The notes under the pieces: model-generated | Seen by the model: the letters and a program-made list of their open reading frames with translations, nothing else | What the model was told of the DNA's origin: nothing | Database searches by the model: none | Assembly: GCF_000297495.1 (NCBI RefSeq) | Contig: NZ_ALWX01000016.1 | Coordinates: 1 to 64,000, forward strand | DNA length: 64,000 bases | From: Janibacter hoylei PVAS-1 | Lineage (GTDB): Bacteria > Actinomycetota > Actinomycetes > Actinomycetales > Dermatophilaceae | Reading direction: 5' to 3' | In this document: piece by piece, positions 56,307-64,000 of the stretch | How positions within the stretch are numbered: the stretch's first letter is position 1 | Layout of the letters: every line of letters starts with the position of its first letter | Translations under genes and position numbers: made by a program

Positions 56307-56759
56307 TCACCGGTCGGTGAGCACGGCCTGACGCGGGTCGACCTGCAGCGTGAGGGTCTCGCCCGGCGTCAGCCCCGGCAGGTGCGGCAGCAGCAGCTCG
56401 ACGACCGTCGACGGCTGGTGGTGCATCGGCTTGGTCTCCGGGTGCGGGTGGTAGACGAGCCCGTCGACGGCGGCGCCGTCACGGGTCACCGTGCACTCGA
56501 CGAAGGAAAAGGTCTCCGGCGGGTGCACCCGGGTCCACTCGACGTCGGCGAAGGTCCACCGCGGCTCCCGCAGGACCAGCCGCCACGGCGCGAGGTCGAC
56601 GTTGACCGTCGCGAGCAGGTACGCCGAGAGCTCCAGGCCCCGCGCCCGGAAGTGCGGGGCCTGGAGCTCGATCGTCCCGGCGGCGAAGGGGGAGTCGCCC
56701 GCCCGGCCGGAGGCGACGCCGTGCCCGGCGACGACGACCCCGGTCGCGCTCGCGGTCAC
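56307..56759 (-). CDS. conserved-looking protein of unknown function
   Basis: A 150-residue, mostly beta-strand protein without signal peptide or membrane segment. Recognisable features are short: GTIELQAPHFRARGLELSAY, WRLVLREPRWTFADVEWTRV and VECTVTRDGAAVDGLVYHPH. I do not recognise a family. GTG 56759 overlaps the DUF4870 gene's stop (GTGA), so the two are coupled, and a role beside that membrane protein is possible but unsupported. Confidence 0.6.
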   Translation of the reverse strand: MTASATGVVVAGHGVASGRAGDSPFAAGTIELQAPHFRARGLELSAYLLATVNVDLAPWRLVLREPRWTFADVEWTRVHPPETFSFVECTVTRDGAAVDGLVYHPHPETKPMHHQPSTVVELLLPHLPGLTPGETLTLQVDPRQAVLTDR

Positions 56760-57160
56760 TTCACCAGCTGCGGGGTGAGCGGTGGGGTCCACCACTCGCC
56801 GTTGTTGGCCTTGACCGCGCCGATGACGTGGATGACGGTCGCGACGACGATGACGAGACCGTAGGTCAGGAAGCCGATGAAGACGATCATCAGCACGGTC
56901 GAGGCCAGCAGCAGGATCGCGGTGATGATCTGCACGTTGAGGCTGTTGGCCGCGTGCTGGCGGACGAAGGGCCCGCGGTCCTTGTACATGAGGTAGATGA
57001 CGAGCGACCCGAGGAAGCCGAGGGTGCCGGCGCTCAGCGGCAGCAGGACCGCGGGCACGAGGTGGGCGATCAACCCGAGGTTGCGCTCCTCGGTCGGCGA
57101 GAGCGGCTGCGGGGTGTAGGGCGCCCCCTGCTGGGGCGGGGTCTGCGGGTGCTCGGTCAT
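56756..57160 (-). CDS. DUF4870 (TM2/Tic20-like) membrane protein
   Basis: A 134-residue protein with a proline- and glutamine-rich N-terminus (HPQTPPQQGAPYTPQPLSP) and three hydrophobic segments. They follow the DUF4870 arrangement: ERNLGLIAHLVPAVLLPLSA, GPFVRQHAANSLNVQIITAI and LIVVATVIHVIGAVKANNGE. Function is unknown. ATG 57160 has AGGAGG 6 bases upstream. It heads a two-gene transcript that ends at the hairpin 56241-56272. Confidence 0.8.
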   Translation of the reverse strand: MTEHPQTPPQQGAPYTPQPLSPTEERNLGLIAHLVPAVLLPLSAGTLGFLGSLVIYLMYKDRGPFVRQHAANSLNVQIITAILLLASTVLMIVFIGFLTYGLVIVVATVIHVIGAVKANNGEWWTPPLTPQLVK

Positions 57161-57265
57161 GGGTGCCTCCTGTGGTGTCGGGGTCAACTCTGCCCGCTCG
57201 GAGGGTGCCGGGACCATGCGGTGCGCCGCCGGGTCGCGGTGGGGCCAGCCCCACCCCCGGCACGA

Positions 57266-57296
57266 CGAAGGGGGACGGCCGCGCCGTCCCCCTTCG
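57266..57296 (-). terminator. strong terminator after the M28 peptidase gene
   Basis: CGAAGGGGGACGGC and GCCGTCCCCCTTCG form a perfect 14-bp stem with the 3-base loop CGC, 18 bases past the peptidase stop in its direction of transcription. Both arms contain the CGAAGGGG word that recurs throughout the window. Confidence 0.8.
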
Positions 57297-57313
57297 CCCG
57301 TGCTGCGACCGGG

Positions 57314-58951
57314 TCAGTCCTGCAGCGCCCGCCGTCGGGCCACGAGGACGCCGCCCGCGCCGAGCGCGGCGAGCAGCAGGGCGCCGGCCGCGCCGCCATC
57401 CGTGCCGGTGCCGTCGGTCTGGACGACGTCGGGACGCTCTGGCTCCTCCGTGCCCGGCTCGTCGGTGCCCGGCTCGTCGGTGCCCGGCTCGTCGGTGCCG
57501 GGCTCGTCGGTGCCCGGGTCCTCGATGATCGGCTCGGCGAGGGTGATCGTCGCGTGGGCGATGGCGTCGCTGTTGACGTCGAGCGCCTCGCTGTTGATGT
57601 TGTCGATGTCGTCCTGCGGCGTGTGGTAGTTGGGGTCGTGCTGGATCCCCGCGGTGCCACCGAAGAGCGCCACCTCCTCCTGCGTCTTGATCCCGTCGGC
57701 CCCGGTGAAGAGACCGGAGGCCGGGATGCCGGCCGCGATGAAGGCGGAGTAGTCGCTGCGCCCGGAGAACTCGGTGTCGACCCAGGCCTGGTCGATGCCG
57801 TCGAAGTAGTCGGTGAGGACGGCCTCGATGTCGGCGGAGCCCTCGGGCACCTCGACCGGGGCCTCGTAGGTCGACTGGTCGGCGTCGTAGACACCGATGA
57901 TGTGGTTGGGCGAGCCCACCATGTCGAAGTTGAGGTAGGAGGAGATGCTCTCCAGCCCCTGCGGGTCGTTGGCCTGCAGGTCGGCGACGTAGTGGTCGGA
58001 GCCGAGCAGGCCGAGCTCCTCGGCGCCCCAGAAGGCGAAGCGCACCTTGTTGCGGTGCTGGCCGCCGACCGCCTTGAGCTGGACCGCGGTCTCGAGGATC
58101 GCCGCCGTGCCGGAGCCGTTGTCGTTGATCCCCGCGCCGTCGTGGACGCTGTCGAGGTGGGCGCCGACCATGACGACGTCGTCGCTGCTGCCCTCGTCGG
58201 TCTCCGCGATGACGTTGAAGGTCTGGCGCTCCTCCATCGTCTTGGTGAGCACGAGCTTCATCGTCACCGGACCGCTCTCCATCTTGGCGAGCAGGGCCGC
58301 GCCCTCGGACTGGGTGATGCCGGTGGCCGGGACGCCGTCCTCGTCGACGCCGCCGAGAGTGCCGTTGAGCACGCCGTCGGTGTTGTTGGCGATGATCACG
58401 GCGTCAGCGCCGGCGGCCTTGGCCGCTATGGCCTTGTCGCCGAAAGGGCACACGCCGCGCTCGACGATGGCGATCTTGTCGGTGGCGTCGACCCCGTCGT
58501 ACTCGTCGGCGGTGCAGCCGGTGGCGGTGCTCGGCGCGACGAGCTCGGCGGAGACGCCCTCGTCGGGGGTCGGCTGGCTGTACGACATCGGGACCGCCTC
58601 GACGGTCCGCGCGTCGGGGGCGACCTCCGTCAGGCTGTCCTCGTGGACCTCCTCGTAGACGAAGGAGAACTCCTGCCGCTGCGTCGTGTAGCCGGCCTCC
58701 TCGAGGGTCTCCTCGACGTAGGCGGCGCTCGCCTCGTAGCCCGAGGTGCCGGCGCCGCGGTTGCCGTCGTTGGCGTCGGCGATGTCCTGCAGGGCCTGCA
58801 GGTGCTCGGTGACCCCCTCGACGGTGACTGCGGTGGTCATCCGGTCCGACGCGGTGGGTTCCTCCGCGTGGCTCGGGCCCGTGGCGACGGTGGCGAGTGC
58901 CAGGGCAGCGGTCGCGGCGGCCGCGGTGGCGGCTGCTGTACGTGATCGCAC
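57314..58951 (-). CDS. secreted M28 family aminopeptidase with PA domain and C-terminal anchor
   Basis: The 545-residue protein has a signal peptide (AAATAAAATAALALATVATG), a PA-like insert (VERGVCPFGDKAIAAKAAGA) and an M28 zinc-peptidase domain. Metal ligands and catalytic residues appear in VMVGAHLDSVHDGAGINDNG, AFWGAEELGLLGSDHYV, NFDMVGSP and QHDPNYHTPQ. A (PGTDE)n spacer and a terminal hydrophobic helix followed by RRR suggest surface attachment, although no LPxTG is present. It removes N-terminal residues from peptides outside the cell. GTG 58951 has GGAGG 9 bases upstream. Confidence 0.9.
   Translation of the reverse strand: MRSRTAAATAAAATAALALATVATGPSHAEEPTASDRMTTAVTVEGVTEHLQALQDIADANDGNRGAGTSGYEASAAYVEETLEEAGYTTQRQEFSFVYEEVHEDSLTEVAPDARTVEAVPMSYSQPTPDEGVSAELVAPSTATGCTADEYDGVDATDKIAIVERGVCPFGDKAIAAKAAGADAVIIANNTDGVLNGTLGGVDEDGVPATGITQSEGAALLAKMESGPVTMKLVLTKTMEERQTFNVIAETDEGSSDDVVMVGAHLDSVHDGAGINDNGSGTAAILETAVQLKAVGGQHRNKVRFAFWGAEELGLLGSDHYVADLQANDPQGLESISSYLNFDMVGSPNHIIGVYDADQSTYEAPVEVPEGSADIEAVLTDYFDGIDQAWVDTEFSGRSDYSAFIAAGIPASGLFTGADGIKTQEEVALFGGTAGIQHDPNYHTPQDDIDNINSEALDVNSDAIAHATITLAEPIIEDPGTDEPGTDEPGTDEPGTDEPGTEEPERPDVVQTDGTGTDGGAAGALLLAALGAGGVLVARRRALQD
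57441..57515. repeat. five 15-bp tandem units coding the PGTDE spacer
   Basis: GGCTCGTCGGTGCCC-type units repeat five times in frame and encode the Pro-Gly-Thr-Asp-Glu stalk of the peptidase. Units two, three and five are identical, so length variation by slippage is likely. Confidence 0.8.
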
Positions 58952-58981
58952 GTGTCTTTCCTCCCGTGGTCGGTAGGCGAA

Positions 58982-59005
58982 GTTGCCCACCTGGTGGGTC
59001 GCAAC
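58982..59005. promoter_or_regulatory. dyad between the peptidase and nuoA2 genes
   Basis: CCCACC-T-GGTGGG (58986-58998) is perfectly symmetrical and is flanked by GTTG and CAAC at 58982-58985 and 59002-59005. It sits in the 127-base divergent promoter region and could be an operator for either gene. The regulator is unknown. Confidence 0.35.
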
Positions 59006-59078
59006 CTAGAGGATCGGGCCTCGCCGTGGTGGCCTTGCCGGCGCCGATTCGGCGGGCGGCGCGGATAGGGTGCGGGGC

Positions 59079-59435
59079 GTGGATGGTTACCTCGTCGTCG
59101 CCGGCACGCTCGTCGTGGGCGTGCTGCTCGTCGTCGCGGCCTACACCGCCCGTCGCCTCATCGCCCCTGCGGCCCCCACCCGCGCCAAGCTGACGACCTA
59201 TGAGTCCGGTGTCGACCCCGTCGGGCAGGACTGGGCCCAGACCCGGGTGCGCTACCTCGCCTACGCCTTCCTCTACGTCGTCTTCGCCGTCGACGCGGTC
59301 TACCTCTTCCCGTGGGCCCTCGTGCTGCGCACCGACCTCGGGCTCGTCAGCCTGCTCGAGGTGGCGATCTTCATCGGGGTCGTCCTGCTGGGTCTCGTGC
59401 ACGCCGTGCGCCGCGGGCTGCTGCGGTGGACCTGA
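59079..59435 (+). CDS. nuoA2: NADH-quinone oxidoreductase subunit A, second copy
   Basis: A 118-residue NuoA paralogue. The conserved loop reads KLTTYESGVDPVGQDWAQTR, with YESG in place of the YECG of the first copy, so the loop cysteine is Ser. Then comes RYLAYAFLYVVFAVDAVYLF. It opens the second nuo cluster. GTG 59079 coincides with the start expected from TAGGGT at 59066-59071, so a leaderless mRNA is likely; GTG 59070 is an alternative. Confidence 0.9.
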   Translation: MDGYLVVAGTLVVGVLLVVAAYTARRLIAPAAPTRAKLTTYESGVDPVGQDWAQTRVRYLAYAFLYVVFAVDAVYLFPWALVLRTDLGLVSLLEVAIFIGVVLLGLVHAVRRGLLRWT

Positions 59436-59447
59436 GGTGGTGACCGC

Positions 59448-60029
59448 GTGACGACCGACCTGCCGATGCCGCGCGTGGGTGCCGTGGGCGCCCATGCCCC
59501 GCGCCCGATGAAGGTCGTCCTCAACTGGGGCCGGCGCTACTCGCTGTGGGTCTTCAACTTCGGGCTGGCTTGCTGCGCCATCGAGTTCATCGCCGCGTCG
59601 ATGGCGCGGCACGACTTCATCCGGCTCGGGGTCATCCCCTTCGCCCCCGGCCCGCGCCAGGCCGACCTCATGGTCGTCTCCGGCACGGTCACCGACAAGA
59701 TGGCGCCGGCGATCCGCCGGCTGTACGACCAGATGCCCGAGCCGAAGTACGTCATCTCCTTCGGCGCCTGCTCCAACTCCGGCGGCCCCTACTGGGACAG
59801 CTACTCCGTGACGAAGGGGGTCGACCAGCTCATCCCCGTCGACGTCTACGTCCCCGGCTGCCCGCCGCGCCCCGAGGCGCTGCTCCACGGGATCCTCACC
59901 CTCCAGGACAAGATCGCCGCCGAGTCGCTCTCGACCCCGGCGCTGCGCGCCCGCTACGCCGGCCACCGGTCCGCGGCGGCCGGCGAGGTGCGCCGCGGCC
60001 TCCTGCGACGCCCGACGAAGGGGGTCTGA
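59448..60029 (+). CDS. nuoB2: NADH-quinone oxidoreductase subunit B, second copy
   Basis: A 193-residue NuoB paralogue that retains all N2 ligands: [33 protein letters not shown] and [18 protein letters not shown], plus [18 protein letters not shown]. The N-terminal 20 residues differ from NuoB1. It starts at GTG 59448, 12 bases after nuoA2, and ends 1 base before nuoC2. Confidence 0.93.
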   Translation: MTTDLPMPRVGAVGAHAPRPMKVVLNWGRRYSLWVFNFGLACCAIEFIAASMARHDFIRLGVIPFAPGPRQADLMVVSGTVTDKMAPAIRRLYDQMPEPKYVISFGACSNSGGPYWDSYSVTKGVDQLIPVDVYVPGCPPRPEALLHGILTLQDKIAAESLSTPALRARYAGHRSAAAGEVRRGLLRRPTKGV

Positions 60030-60030
60030 C

Positions 60031-60555
60031 GTGCCCCAGGAGGACCTCACCGTCTCCCCACCGGAGTGGCTGCGAGCCGTCGGTGACGCGCGCGACCGCG
60101 GCTACACCTTCTTCGACTGGCTGAGCGCCGTCGACGAGAGCGACCGCGCCGATGACCCCGGCCTCGACGTCGTCTGCCACCTCATCGACCCGCGCCCGAC
60201 CCCCGAGCGGGACCAGCGGACCCTGCTCATGCGCACCCGGGTGCCCCTGGGCGAGTCCCTGCACAGCCTCACCGGGATCTTCGCCGGTGCGGCGTGGCAC
60301 GAGCGCGAGACGCACGAGATGTTCGGCCAGCACTTCGACGGCTTCGCCGACGGCACCGGCCTCGGGCTGCGGCCGCTGCTCCTGCCGGACGGCTTCGAGG
60401 GCACGCCGCTGCGCAAGTCCTTCGTCCTCGCCTCACGCGCCACCCGGCCGTGGCCGGGTGGCAAGGAGCCCGGCGAGGGCCACTCGGCGAAGTCGCCCAG
60501 CCGGCGCCGCGTCTCCGCGCCCGGCGTGCCCGGGCCGGAGTGGGGGCAGTCATGA
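60031..60555 (+). CDS. nuoC2: NADH-quinone oxidoreductase subunit C, second copy
   Basis: A 174-residue NuoC-like protein. It lacks the long N-terminal extension of NuoC1 and starts directly in the core (PPEWLRAVGDARDRGYTFFD). The family motif is WHERETHEMFGQHFDGFAD, and LLLPDGFEGTPLRKSFVLAS follows. The tail (SAKSPSRRRVSAPGVPGPEW) is basic. GTG 60031 is the start. The stop overlaps a 22-codon frame, not a nuoD gene. Confidence 0.9.
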   Translation: MPQEDLTVSPPEWLRAVGDARDRGYTFFDWLSAVDESDRADDPGLDVVCHLIDPRPTPERDQRTLLMRTRVPLGESLHSLTGIFAGAAWHERETHEMFGQHFDGFADGTGLGLRPLLLPDGFEGTPLRKSFVLASRATRPWPGGKEPGEGHSAKSPSRRRVSAPGVPGPEWGQS

Positions 60556-60620
60556 CTCCCTTCGAGACGGTCGCCGGGCGACCTCCTCAGGGAGCGTGTG
60601 GTGTGGTGGGGGCGCCATGA
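60552..60620 (+). CDS. 22-codon open frame in the place of nuoD
   Basis: ATG 60552 overlaps the nuoC2 stop by ATGA, and the TGA at 60618-60620 overlaps the nuoH2 ATG in the same way. The product would be MTPFETVAGRPPQG followed by ACGVVGAP. In other nuo operons, including the first one here, nuoD follows nuoC. A tiny frame coupled on both sides looks like the in-frame remainder of a deleted gene, or a coupling leader. I cannot align it to NuoD. Confidence 0.4.
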   Translation: MTPFETVAGRPPQGACGVVGAP

Positions 60621-61573
60621 GCCTGCTCGAGATCTCCCTCCGCTCACTCGCGGCGCTCGCCGCCGTGCTCGTCCTGCCCCTCGCCGCGGGCCAGACCGAG
60701 CACAAGGTCATGGCGCACATGCAGGGCCGCCTCGGCCCGATGTACGCCGGCGGATTCCACGGCTGGGCCCAGCTCGTCGCCGACGGCGTGAAGTTCGTGC
60801 AGAAGGAGGACATCACCCCCGCGGCCGCGGACCGGGCCGTCTTCCGCCTCGCGCCGGCCGTCGCGCTCGTGCCCTACCTCATCGCCATCGCGCTGCTGCC
60901 CGTCCACCCCGGGGTCGCCGCGGCCGAGGTGCCGGGCAGCCTGCTGCTCGTGCTCGCCGTGACCGGGGTCGGGGTGCTCGGCACCCTCATGGCCGGGTGG
61001 GCGAGCGCCAATAAGTACGCCCTCGTCGGCGGGATGCGCTCTGCCGCACAGCTGCTCGCCTACGAGCTGCCCCTCGTCCTGTCCGTGGCCTCGATCGCCA
61101 TGGCTGCCGGCACGCTCTCCCTCGCCGGGGTCGTCGAGGCCTGGTCGCCGTGGTGGCTGCTGTGGCAGCTGCCCGGGGCGGTCGTCTTCCTCGTGGCCGC
61201 GACCGCGGAGCTGCAGCGACCCCCCTTCGACGCACCGATCGCCGACAGCGAGGTCGTCATGGGTCCGTGGACCGAGTACACCGGGCTGCGCTTCGCCTTC
61301 TTCATGCTCGCCGAGTACGCCGGGATGGTCGTCATGGGGCTGCTCTTCGGCATCCTGTGGCTCGGGGGCTGGCAGGGGCCCTTCGCCGACCAGCTCGGCT
61401 GGCTGTGGACCCTGCTCAAGGGGGCGCTCGTCGTGCTGCTCATCATCTGGGTGCGGGTCTCGTGGCCGCGGATGCGTGAGGACCAGCTGCAGCGGCTCGC
61501 GTGGACGGTGCTCGTGCCGCTCGCGCTCGCCCAGCTCGGCCTCACGGCCGTCGGGGTGGTGGTGACCGCGTGA
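60617..61573 (+). CDS. nuoH2: NADH-quinone oxidoreductase subunit H, second copy
   Basis: A 318-residue NuoH paralogue without the C-terminal extension of NuoH1. The loops are [20 protein letters not shown] and, instead of [29 protein letters not shown], which keep the ERxPFD-like acidic loop. [20 protein letters not shown] follows. The start is ATG 60617. About eight membrane helices are visible. Confidence 0.92.
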   Translation: MSLLEISLRSLAALAAVLVLPLAAGQTEHKVMAHMQGRLGPMYAGGFHGWAQLVADGVKFVQKEDITPAAADRAVFRLAPAVALVPYLIAIALLPVHPGVAAAEVPGSLLLVLAVTGVGVLGTLMAGWASANKYALVGGMRSAAQLLAYELPLVLSVASIAMAAGTLSLAGVVEAWSPWWLLWQLPGAVVFLVAATAELQRPPFDAPIADSEVVMGPWTEYTGLRFAFFMLAEYAGMVVMGLLFGILWLGGWQGPFADQLGWLWTLLKGALVVLLIIWVRVSWPRMREDQLQRLAWTVLVPLALAQLGLTAVGVVVTA

Positions 61574-62091
61574 GCAAGGACTTCGTCCCCGGGCTCGTCA
61601 CCGGCATGGCCACGACCGCCCGCCAGCTCTTCTCCCGGCCGCACACGGCCGAGTACCCCGACGTCGCCCCCGAGCTGCCGGCCCGCTCGCGCGGCGTCAT
61701 CGCCCTCGTCGAGAGCAACTGCACCTCGTGCATGCTCTGCGCCCGCGAGTGCCCCGACTGGTGCATCCACATCGACTCGCACAAGGAGGAGGTGCCGCCG
61801 GCGAAGGAAGGGGGCCGGGCCCGTCAGCGCAATGTCCTCGACCGCTTCGCCATCGACTTCTCGCTGTGCATGTACTGCGGCATCTGCATCGAGGTCTGCC
61901 CCTTCGACGCCCTCTTCTGGAGCCCGCAGTTCGAGTACGCCGAGACCGACATCCGTGACCTCCTCCACGAGAAGGAGCGCCTCGGGCAGTGGGCGGCCGA
62001 CGTGCCGGCACCGCCGCCGCTCGACCCCGGCGCCGCCGAGGCGCCCGAGGTGACCTCCGCCAACAAACCGGCCCGCGGGGGACGCCGGTGA
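61570..62091 (+). CDS. nuoI2: NADH-quinone oxidoreductase subunit I, second copy
   Basis: A 173-residue ferredoxin-type subunit with both [4Fe-4S] motifs, [16 protein letters not shown] and [16 protein letters not shown]. The first cluster's fourth Cys is followed by DWC, which adds an extra cysteine. The Pro/Ala-rich tail is variable. GTG 61570 overlaps the nuoH2 stop (GTGA). Confidence 0.92.
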   Translation: MSKDFVPGLVTGMATTARQLFSRPHTAEYPDVAPELPARSRGVIALVESNCTSCMLCARECPDWCIHIDSHKEEVPPAKEGGRARQRNVLDRFAIDFSLCMYCGICIEVCPFDALFWSPQFEYAETDIRDLLHEKERLGQWAADVPAPPPLDPGAAEAPEVTSANKPARGGRR

Positions 62092-62600
62092 CCGGTCTCG
62101 ACCTCGCCTTCGCCGCCACCGGGCTCGTGACCGCTGCCGCCGCCGCGCTCGCGGTGACCACCCGCCAGGTCGTCCACTCGGCACTCTGGCTCGTCGTCGC
62201 CCTGCTCGGGCTCGCCGGCTGCTACCTCGTGCTGGGCGCCGAGCTCGTCGCCCTCGTGCAGGTGCTCGTCTACGTCGGGGCCGTCGTCGTCCTCGTCGTC
62301 GTCGCGCTCATGCTGACCCGGGCACCCATCGGCCCGCGCACCGAGCACTCGACCGGCCCAGGCCACCGGGTGCTCGCCGCGCTCGTCGGCGCGGGCACCG
62401 GCGCCCTCATCGCCTCCGTGCTCCTGCCGACCGCCGCACGCGCCGAGCTGCGCCCCGGCGGCACTGACGAGCTGGCCCGTCAGATCTTCTCGACGTGGGT
62501 GTGGCCCTTCGAGCTGCTCTCGCTACTGCTGCTCGCCGCCCTCGTCGGGGCCTTCGCCGTCTCCGGCCTCACCGCGACCCCGCCGGGGGAGGAGCGATGA
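62088..62600 (+). CDS. nuoJ2: NADH-quinone oxidoreductase subunit J, second copy
   Basis: A 170-residue five-helix paralogue of Nuo[21 protein letters not shown] corresponds to the conserved third helix. It lacks the 80-residue cytoplasmic tail of NuoJ1. GTG 62088 overlaps the nuoI2 stop, and its own stop overlaps nuoK2. Confidence 0.9.
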   Translation: MTGLDLAFAATGLVTAAAAALAVTTRQVVHSALWLVVALLGLAGCYLVLGAELVALVQVLVYVGAVVVLVVVALMLTRAPIGPRTEHSTGPGHRVLAALVGAGTGALIASVLLPTAARAELRPGGTDELARQIFSTWVWPFELLSLLLLAALVGAFAVSGLTATPPGEER

Positions 62601-62896
62601 TCCACACCGCCGGCCCCTACACGCTCGCCTGCGTGCTCGTCGCGCTCGGGCTCTACGGCATGCTCGCCCGCCGCCACGCCGTCCTCTTCCTCGTCGGCGC
62701 CGAGCTCGTGCTCGCCGGCGGCGGCCTGCTCCTCGTCACCGCGGGCGCCCTCGGCGCGGACGGCACGTGGTCCGGCCAGGTGCTCACGCTCTTCGTCATC
62801 ACCATCGCGGCAGCCGAGGTCGTCATCGCCCTGGCCGTCATCGTCGCGGCCTACCGGCGCCGCGCCCACATCGACCTGTCACAGGACGCCGGATGA
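62597..62896 (+). CDS. nuoK2: NADH-quinone oxidoreductase subunit K, second copy
   Basis: A 99-residue three-helix protein. LFLVGAELVLAGGGLLLVTA keeps the first proton-path Glu and VITIAAAEVVIALAVIVAAY the second. ATG 62597 overlaps nuoJ2's stop, and the TGA overlaps the nuoL2 start. Confidence 0.92.
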   Translation: MIHTAGPYTLACVLVALGLYGMLARRHAVLFLVGAELVLAGGGLLLVTAGALGADGTWSGQVLTLFVITIAAAEVVIALAVIVAAYRRRAHIDLSQDAG

Positions 62897-64000
62897 CGGC
62901 CTGGGCCCTGCTCGCGCTGCCGAGCCTGACCGCCGCGCTCACCCTGGGCATCGCCCGACGGGGCACCCTGGCCGCCTTCGTCGCCGTCGTCGGGGGCGCT
63001 GCCACCCTCGTCCTCGCGGTCGTCGCGCTCGCCGGCGCCCCGACGGGGGGCGCGCGGGGCTCCCTTCGCCGAGGAGCTCGCGACCGGGCCCGGCCACGTC
63101 TTCGGGGGGGCTCGACATGCCGCTGGGCGTGGCGCTGTCGGCGACGAGCGCCTTCCTCGCCCTCGTCGTCGCCCTCATCACCGCGCTCGTGCAGGTCTAC
63201 TCCGCGTGGTACCTCGCCGACGACGACCGGCGCGGCAGCTTCCACGCGACCGTGGCGCTCTTCAGCGCGGCGATGCTCCTCGTCGTCCTGTCCGCCGACC
63301 TGCTGCTCACCGTCGTCGGCTGGGAGGTCATGGGGTGGTGCTCGTGGCTGCTCATCGGGCACTGGTCCCGTCGTCCCGAGCCCCGGCGCGCAGCGCACGC
63401 CGCCTTCCTCGTCACCCGGGTCGCCGACGTCGGGCTGGTCCTCGGCACCGCCGTGCTCGTCGCCGGCGCCGGCACCACCGCCCGCGCGGGCGTCGTCGAC
63501 CACTGGACCTCGGCGGCCGCCGACCCCGGGACGCGGTCGGCCGCGCTCGTGCTCCTCGTCATCGGGGTGCTCGGCAAGTCGGCGCAGCTGCCCTTCCACC
63601 ACTGGCTGCTCGACGCGATGCAGGGCCCGACCCCGGCCTCCGCCCTGATCCACGCCGCGACGATGGTCGCGGCCGGCACCGTCGTCCTCACCCAGCTGCT
63701 CCCGCTCCTCCTGCGGGCCGACGCGGCCCGCGCCCTCCTCGGGCTCTCCGTCGCGGTGACCATGGTGCTCGCCGCCCTCTGCGCCCTTGCCGAGCCCGAC
63801 GTCAAGCGGGTGCTCGCCTGGTCGACGATCAGCCAGGTCGGCGTCATGCTCGCCCCCCTCGCCGCGGCGGGAGCCGGCCACACCGCGGGGGCCGCGCTCG
63901 GTCACCTCTACGGGCACGCGATCTTCAAGGCGCTGCTCTTCCTCACCGTCGGGTGGCTCGCGACGACCCGCGGCTCCACCGCCGCCCGGGCCCTCGTCGG
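62893..64000 (+). CDS. nuoL2: NADH-quinone oxidoreductase subunit L, second copy (two apparent frameshifts, 3' end outside window)
   Basis: The N-terminal part of an antiporter-like pump. Motifs are LLLTVVGWEVMGWCSWLLIG with the proton-path Glu, LGKSAQLPFHHWLLDAMQGP with Lys, and PASALIHAATMVAAGTVV with His. One extra base in the G6 run at 63045-63050 and one in the G7 run at 63104-63110 shift the frame twice between APTG and LDMPLGVALSATSAF. The gene continues beyond 64000, so nuoM2 and nuoN2 may follow outside. Confidence 0.88.

Noticed and set aside
56231-56320. Small 29-codon gene beside the korA operator
   Set aside because: It has no ribosome site, overlaps a hairpin terminator and a converging gene, and resembles no protein family.

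Overview
The window is one high-GC actinobacterial chromosome segment. The bases are roughly 70 % G+C. It carries complete menaquinone genes, the ResB/CcsB (system II) cytochrome c maturation set, a 14-gene complex I operon, a KorAB 2-oxoacid:ferredoxin oxidoreductase, a class F sortase, DUF3152 and DUF4229 proteins, and many GTG starts and apparently leaderless promoters. Together these point to Micrococcales, and a member of Intrasporangiaceae such as Janibacter is my guess; no rRNA or marker gene proves it.

Layout. 1-1.9 kb: the end of an unknown protein, an AI-2E family permease and a tRNA-Ala(CGC) with a strong terminator. 2.0-4.4 kb: an accessory patch holding a DUF2510-DUF4041-T5orf172 (GIY-YIG-like) protein of atypical composition, a DUF1990 gene with an in-frame stop, and the stub of a dihydrofolate-reductase-like gene. 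4.4-10 kb: a DUF3152 protease-like protein, a RecB-like nuclease, a protein O-mannosyltransferase, rsmI and a histidine phosphatase. 10-14.2 kb: resA-ccdA-resB-ccsB, which makes c-type cytochromes, then a small DUF4229 membrane protein. 14.2-29.5 kb: menaquinone synthesis (menA, menE, menB, menC, menD, menF, menG and a geranylgeranyl-reductase-type gene), interrupted by a GntP permease, an Nramp-like transporter, a RelA/SpoT-type alarmone enzyme, a VOC protein and a WXG-like/lipase pair. 29.6-45.5 kb: nuoA-N. 45.5-53 kb: a polyprenyl diphosphate synthase that would make the quinone tail, RarD, a sortase, a PhoX-like phosphatase, a PLP-dependent deaminase/aldolase and a sugar-lactone oxidase. 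53-56.1 kb: three tandem palindromes, then korB-korA. 56.2-59 kb: two small genes and a secreted M28 peptidase. 59.1-64 kb: a second nuo cluster (A, B, C, H, I, J, K, L) that runs off the window and has no nuoD between nuoC and nuoH.

The genes fit one theme, aerobic menaquinone-based respiration. The men genes and the prenyl synthase build the quinone, the reductase-type enzyme probably saturates its tail, complex I and KorAB feed in electrons, and the Res/Ccs proteins mature cytochrome c. The promoter before the reductase-nuo block carries a good Rex (NADH/NAD+) operator and an IdeR/DtxR-like iron box. A perfect CRP/GlxR-type palindrome sits between the GntP and Nramp genes.

Caution. At least sixteen single-base frameshifts, almost all in runs of four to seven G or C, break otherwise intact genes: pmt, the phosphatase, resA, ccsB, menE, menB, menD three times, nuoC twice, sortase, phoX, nuoL2 twice and the first gene. 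Essential genes are among them, so I read these as sequencing errors and annotate each gene across its break.
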